The translations under genes and the position numbers were made by a program. The notes beneath the pieces are model-generated. The model worked only from the letters and a program-made list of their open reading frames with translations. It made no database searches and was not told the DNA's origin. Shown piece by piece: positions 60,837 to 64,000 of a stretch of 64,000 bases of DNA. Origin of the DNA: Lachnospiraceae bacterium (lineage in GTDB: Bacteria; Bacillota; Clostridia; Lachnospirales; Lachnospiraceae); the NCBI GenBank assembly GCA_900753305.1, contig CAADYR010000047.1, positions 11,802 to 75,801 on the forward strand, given 5' to 3'. Within the stretch, counting starts at the first letter, position 1. Every line of letters begins with the position of its first letter.

Positions 60837-62570
60837 TTATTTTCCACAATACTGCATCAATACAACCGTCTCAAATGTTGATAACTTTTCCAAGGAAACC
60901 ATGTGTTCATCTGATTTCTCCTTGTCCAAAGAAATTCCCTTGATTTGTGCTACTTCCTTGCCTTCTTTAATAATCGGTACTGGAAACTGAAACTTAATAT
61001 TCTGAATCCAATTTCCATCTTCCCGTCTTTCCGGGAATATGTCAATGTGTTCAATAAATGCCTGCATGAACTGTTTCTTTTCTGCATCCGTACATTCTGA
61101 ATACACTTCATTAAAAGCGCCTAAAAATCCGTATATGCTATCTGCATCAATCTGATTTTTCTTAAGCTCATAAATCTGAGACTTCCGTTCTGTCATTGTT
61201 TCTTCCACTTCATTTATTCTATCATATTGAGCATCCAATCGTCTCTGTAAATCTGATATTTTTTTATCGTAATGGATATCTGTAACATCCAGATTATCCA
61301 TCTGCTGTTCAAGGCGTGTTTTAATAGTCTCCGCTTGGTGAAGACTTGCATTCAGCACGGATAACTGCTTTTCCAGATCCGTTGTGTCAACTGTAGCTCC
61401 AATTTTATCCTGAATGGCATCCTTAAATTTTCCTTCTTTTGTCATTGCTGTAATCAGCTTTGCAAGCATATCATCAATCTGTGACTGCTCGATGTTACGT
61501 CGAAAAGTACACTTGTGCCCGGTAGCATTCACGGTATTCTTGCAATAATAGTAATATCTGGTCTTGTTATCTTTTCTCCCTGCTTTAGCAATATTTCCAT
61601 ACATTCCTTTTCCACAGCAAGGACATTTTAATATTCCGGACAAAATATGTGCATGTTCCGGATCATGAATTTTTTCACGCCTATAATTATTTTTTGAACG
61701 CTTTTCCTGTGCAAGCTCCCAGTCTTCCTCGGCAATAATTGCTTCATGAATTCCCTCATAAACAGGGAAATCTGATTGCTCCACTACATGAGTTTCATTA
61801 CGGGTTCCTGTTTTCTTCTCTGTACGCCTGCGCCCATATGCTATCTTTCCCATATATACCGGATTATCAATTATCTTCTTGATAAAGCTGGCCGAGAACC
61901 CCGGTATTGTTCCATTCTGACGCAGCTTCTTCGTATATCCATGATTGTTCAGATAATTTGCCACGCCATTGATTCCATCATTGGTATGAATATACCTGTC
62001 AAAAATCATTTGAATAATTTCCACTTCATCCTCCGCAATAACAAGTTCCCCATTTTCCAGCCTATATCCATACGGTGCAAATCCGCCATTCCATTTACCT
62101 TCTTTCGCCTTCTGCTCACGCCCAGCCATTGTCTGCACTCTGATATTTTCCCGCTCCATCTCTGCTACGGCCGCAATAATAGATATAAGCAGTTTACCGG
62201 CTTCTTTTGAGCTGTCAATTCCATCTTCCACGCAGATTAGGTTCACACCATAATCCTGCATAAGCTGTAAAGAGCTGAGTACATCCGCCGCATTTCTGCC
62301 AAATCGGGATAATTTAAATACAAGGACGAAATCAACTCCGTCCCTGCCATCTTCGATATCATTCAGCATCCGCATAAATTCCTGACGACCTTTTATATTC
62401 TTACCGGAATGCCCTTCATCGGAATATTCTCCTACAATCTCCATATCCTGAAATTCAGCATATTTCCTAAGCTTGTCCTTCTGTGCATCCAAGCTGTAAC
62501 CGTCAACCTGAATTGCTGTTGATACACGAGTATATATGTAGCATTTTGTATTCTTTTTCAATACGTTCAC
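60837..62570 (-). CDS. Large serine recombinase (integrase)
   Basis: 577 residues. N-terminal resolvase domain with YIYTRVS (catalytic Ser17, Arg15) and FKLSRFGRN. The recombinase domain is at about 160-290, and the zinc ribbon has CPCCG (Cys316, Cys319) with Cys343 and Cys354. A coiled coil at about 395-480 (LEKQLSVLNASLHQAETIKT) is typical of integrases that catalyse directional integration. It integrates and excises mobile elements at short att sites. It starts 6 bp after the ORF6N gene stop, so both are probably co-expressed. Confidence 0.96.
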   Translation of the reverse strand: MNVLKKNTKCYIYTRVSTAIQVDGYSLDAQKDKLRKYAEFQDMEIVGEYSDEGHSGKNIKGRQEFMRMLNDIEDGRDGVDFVLVFKLSRFGRNAADVLSSLQLMQDYGVNLICVEDGIDSSKEAGKLLISIIAAVAEMERENIRVQTMAGREQKAKEGKWNGGFAPYGYRLENGELVIAEDEVEIIQMIFDRYIHTNDGINGVANYLNNHGYTKKLRQNGTIPGFSASFIKKIIDNPVYMGKIAYGRRRTEKKTGTRNETHVVEQSDFPVYEGIHEAIIAEEDWELAQEKRSKNNYRREKIHDPEHAHILSGILKCPCCGKGMYGNIAKAGRKDNKTRYYYYCKNTVNATGHKCTFRRNIEQSQIDDMLAKLITAMTKEGKFKDAIQDKIGATVDTTDLEKQLSVLNASLHQAETIKTRLEQQMDNLDVTDIHYDKKISDLQRRLDAQYDRINEVEETMTERKSQIYELKKNQIDADSIYGFLGAFNEVYSECTDAEKKQFMQAFIEHIDIFPERREDGNWIQNIKFQFPVPIIKEGKEVAQIKGISLDKEKSDEHMVSLEKLSTFETVVLMQYCGK

Positions 62571-62576
62571 TCCTCT

Positions 62577-63620
62577 CTAGTGTGGTAAAATCAAAGTTGG
62601 ATTTTTCAACAATGTGGCAATAACCGGAGCATATTTAGATATTCCATAATCTTCAACAATACTGGTTATTCTAGCCCCTGCATCCTTTGATGAAGCCCCA
62701 CATAAGAAAACCCTTTCATCAGCAGTTCCATAATCCAACACTATAAATCGATCATGAAATATACCGCCTGTCTTTTTCATTGACAAATTTACTGTTGGGT
62801 ACTCCTTGCAGAAATCTGTAAATTCTATGTTGTGAAGTTTATTATTTCCAACATTATCACTGAATAAAATAATAGCTACTCCGGCCGGAGAATTCTTAAG
62901 GTGTACCAGCGTCCTTAAGCCAATATAATTGTCAACGACATATATTGACGACTTTGCCTGTTTATAAATGGACTCATATACCTCATCTGCACTACTGAAT
63001 TTTGCATTAAACATAAGCCACTTGTCATCATCGTCTGAAACAAAGCTGTTCATCATATCAGCCAACTCAGATTTTGTCACAACATCCTTCAAGCCTTCTG
63101 CAACATCTGAAATCTGCTTTTCCAGTGATATCATATCTGAGTTGATTTTGTTAATTTCTATTCTGTTGTTAGCTGTCTCCATGCTTAACTGAAGTATTTC
63201 CCGCTGACCGATTAAATCACGATTTTCTAATATGTAATCTTTCATTTTCTTAAAGGTTCTTATTAATGCCTTGCTCTGCTTAACAGCCAACGGTCCTTTC
63301 AAGACAGTCATCAACATATATAATCCTTGCTCTGTAAATACATGAGGATTATATCTGCTCTTACTGTTAAGATTTGCGGTCAAAAAATTTGACCGCAAAT
63401 TTTCTACCTCGTCATCCGTAAGTTCAAACATAAAATCTTCATCAAATTTCTCAATATTATTTTTTACTTGTTGATTAAATGCTTTTGTAGTATAACCATA
63501 TATTTCAGAAAGATCTGAGTCCAAAATTACTCTTTGACCTCTGATTTCATAAATTCTTTCTTTCAGATACTCTTCTGTAATTTCAATTACTGCAATTTCT
63601 TCTTTCTTCTCTTCTGTCAT
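62577..63620 (-). CDS. ORF6N-domain phage-type DNA-binding protein with PLD-like C-terminus
   Basis: 347 residues from ATG 63620 (MTEEKKEEIAVIE), behind GGAAGG. ORF6N domain at about 15-110 (IRGQRVILDSDLSEIYGYTT, NPHVFTEQGLYMLMTVLKG). The C-terminal part (YVVDNYIGLRTLVHLKN, GIFHDRFIVLDYG) resembles the phospholipase-D-like HxD/K region found fused to ORF6N. ORF6N proteins occur in temperate phages and mobile islands as regulators. Three related inverted repeats lie around its start and within it, suggesting autoregulation. Confidence 0.85.
   Translation of the reverse strand: MTEEKKEEIAVIEITEEYLKERIYEIRGQRVILDSDLSEIYGYTTKAFNQQVKNNIEKFDEDFMFELTDDEVENLRSNFLTANLNSKSRYNPHVFTEQGLYMLMTVLKGPLAVKQSKALIRTFKKMKDYILENRDLIGQREILQLSMETANNRIEINKINSDMISLEKQISDVAEGLKDVVTKSELADMMNSFVSDDDDKWLMFNAKFSSADEVYESIYKQAKSSIYVVDNYIGLRTLVHLKNSPAGVAIILFSDNVGNNKLHNIEFTDFCKEYPTVNLSMKKTGGIFHDRFIVLDYGTADERVFLCGASSKDAGARITSIVEDYGISKYAPVIATLLKNPTLILPH
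63372..63400. repeat. Inverted repeat site 1 (inside the ORF6N gene)
   Basis: ATTTGCGGTCAAA and TTTGACCGCAAAT, perfect 13-bp arms with a 3-bp centre, within the coding sequence at about residue 80 of ORF6N. Confidence 0.75.
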
Positions 63621-63636
63621 AAATTTCCTTCCTAAT

Positions 63637-63663
63637 TTTGCGGTCACAAACTGTGACCACAAA
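63637..63663. promoter_or_regulatory. Inverted repeat site 2 (ORF6N 5' region)
   Basis: TTTGCGGTCACA and TGTGACCACAAA, 12-bp arms with one mismatch and a 3-bp centre, just upstream of the ORF6N RBS. Confidence 0.7.
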
Positions 63664-63679
63664 TATTTTCTGTTTCATG

Positions 63680-63706
63680 TTTGCGGTACAAAAAATCCAC
63701 CGCAAA
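63680..63706. promoter_or_regulatory. Inverted repeat site 3 (ORF6N 5' region)
   Basis: TTTGCGGT and ACCGCAAA, 8-bp arms with an 11-bp centre, 17 bp upstream of site 2. A GCCGCAAAAA half-site follows near 63730. Confidence 0.65.
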
Positions 63707-63743
63707 ATTCATGCAACCATTTTCATAACGCCGCAAAAATGGT

Positions 63744-64000
63744 CTACTCATTATCCTTTTCTTCCCTCATCTTGTCATAATAGGCCTTATATCGATAAAT
63801 CGTTCTCTCACTGACATTGTTCCGCTTCGCAATCTCCACCATCGTCATACCGCTCTCATAACCAATAACAAAATCATTGTAAATAGCCATCCATTTGGCA
63901 TTATGTTTCTGCCGCCCGCTTAATTTACGATTTCTGTAATACTCCAATTCCTCCCGAAGTTCTGCATTCTCTTTTTCCAACTCCTCAATTCTTTTTAATG
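63744..64000 (-). CDS. Helix-turn-helix protein, 5' end outside the window
   Basis: The frame is open to the window edge (LKRIEELEKENAEL...), so the start is not seen; an internal TTG at 63980 is not needed. A coiled-coil lead precedes a resolvase-type HTH (GYESGMTMVEIAKRNNVSER-TIYRYKAYY). It may be a transposase or a small regulator of the island. Ends TGA at 63744-63746, 124 bp before the ORF6N start. Confidence 0.6.
   Translation of the reverse strand, partial: LKRIEELEKENAELREELEYYRNRKLSGRQKHNAKWMAIYNDFVIGYESGMTMVEIAKRNNVSERTIYRYKAYYDKMREEKDNE

Noticed and set aside
63372..63400. The perfect inverted repeat as an intrinsic terminator
   Set aside because: It lies inside an intact coding frame and has similar copies near the gene start, so a binding site is more likely.
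1..64000. CRISPR arrays
   Set aside because: No set of regularly spaced direct repeats is visible on either strand.

Overview
The window is a chromosomal segment of a low-to-mid GC Gram-positive anaerobe, most likely a Lachnospiraceae (Clostridia; the Roseburia/Agathobacter/Blautia range is plausible, but the species is not determined). The evidence is gene order and content: an hrcA-grpE-dnaK-dnaJ-prmA-rsmE heat-shock block under a CIRCE operator, an iscR-iscS-iscU set followed by cysK, a BMP-type nucleoside ABC importer, an oxygen-sensitive glycyl-radical enzyme and numerous XRE, LacI and WYL regulators. Almost everything is on the minus strand. The exceptions are an amidohydrolase and a collagen-like remnant at 36.3-37.9 kb.

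Layout. 0-4.3 kb: start of a chemoreceptor-like gene (cut by the window edge), cysK with an 18-residue four-cysteine leader peptide, iscU, iscS and iscR; iscR and cysK share a near-identical CCTA-N9-TAGG operator. 4.3-9.7 kb: a three-gene ABC exporter cassette and an orphan Rep_3-type replication initiator. 9.8-14.9 kb: a MoxR/DUF58/membrane-protein operon, rsmE and prmA. 15-21 kb: the DnaK operon and a SpoU-type RNA methyltransferase. 21-31.6 kb: transporters (MATE, SulP with a long C-terminal extension, a broken NSS symporter, a complete nucleoside importer) and an MmcQ-Ogt fusion. 31.7-42.6 kb: a decaying zone with internally deleted or interrupted ABC exporter, TetR, HAD, collagen-like, flavodoxin and LysR genes between intact regulators, a MATE pump, a radical SAM protein and an amidohydrolase. 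42.6-45.3 kb: a GNAT acetyltransferase, an autonomous 36-residue peptide gene with its own promoter, RBS and terminator, and an abortive-infection-like protein.

45.6-52.2 kb holds the most interesting metabolic unit: glycyl-radical enzyme, NitT/TauT-type ABC importer (binding protein, permease, ATPase) and radical SAM activase in one operon ended by a strong terminator. Its catalytic loop is C-V-S, not the C-x-E of the known eliminases and decarboxylases. Upstream on the same strand lie a tRNA-Cys(GCA)-like element with an 8-bp acceptor stem and a YezD-like (DUF2292) small gene. I infer sulfonate or other organosulfur metabolism, but the substrate is unknown.

52-57 kb is accessory: an XRE-TPR regulator, a truncated DUF3795 gene, a GNAT gene, an uncharacterised protein, a frameshifted membrane protein, an Rpn-family nuclease and a partial copy of it. 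57-64 kb is a mobile island: a ParA-like plus STAND/KAP-like double ATPase with a small HEPN-like partner (candidate defence module), a decayed recombinase, an intact large serine recombinase, an ORF6N gene with three related inverted repeats at its 5' end, and a helix-turn-helix gene cut by the window edge.
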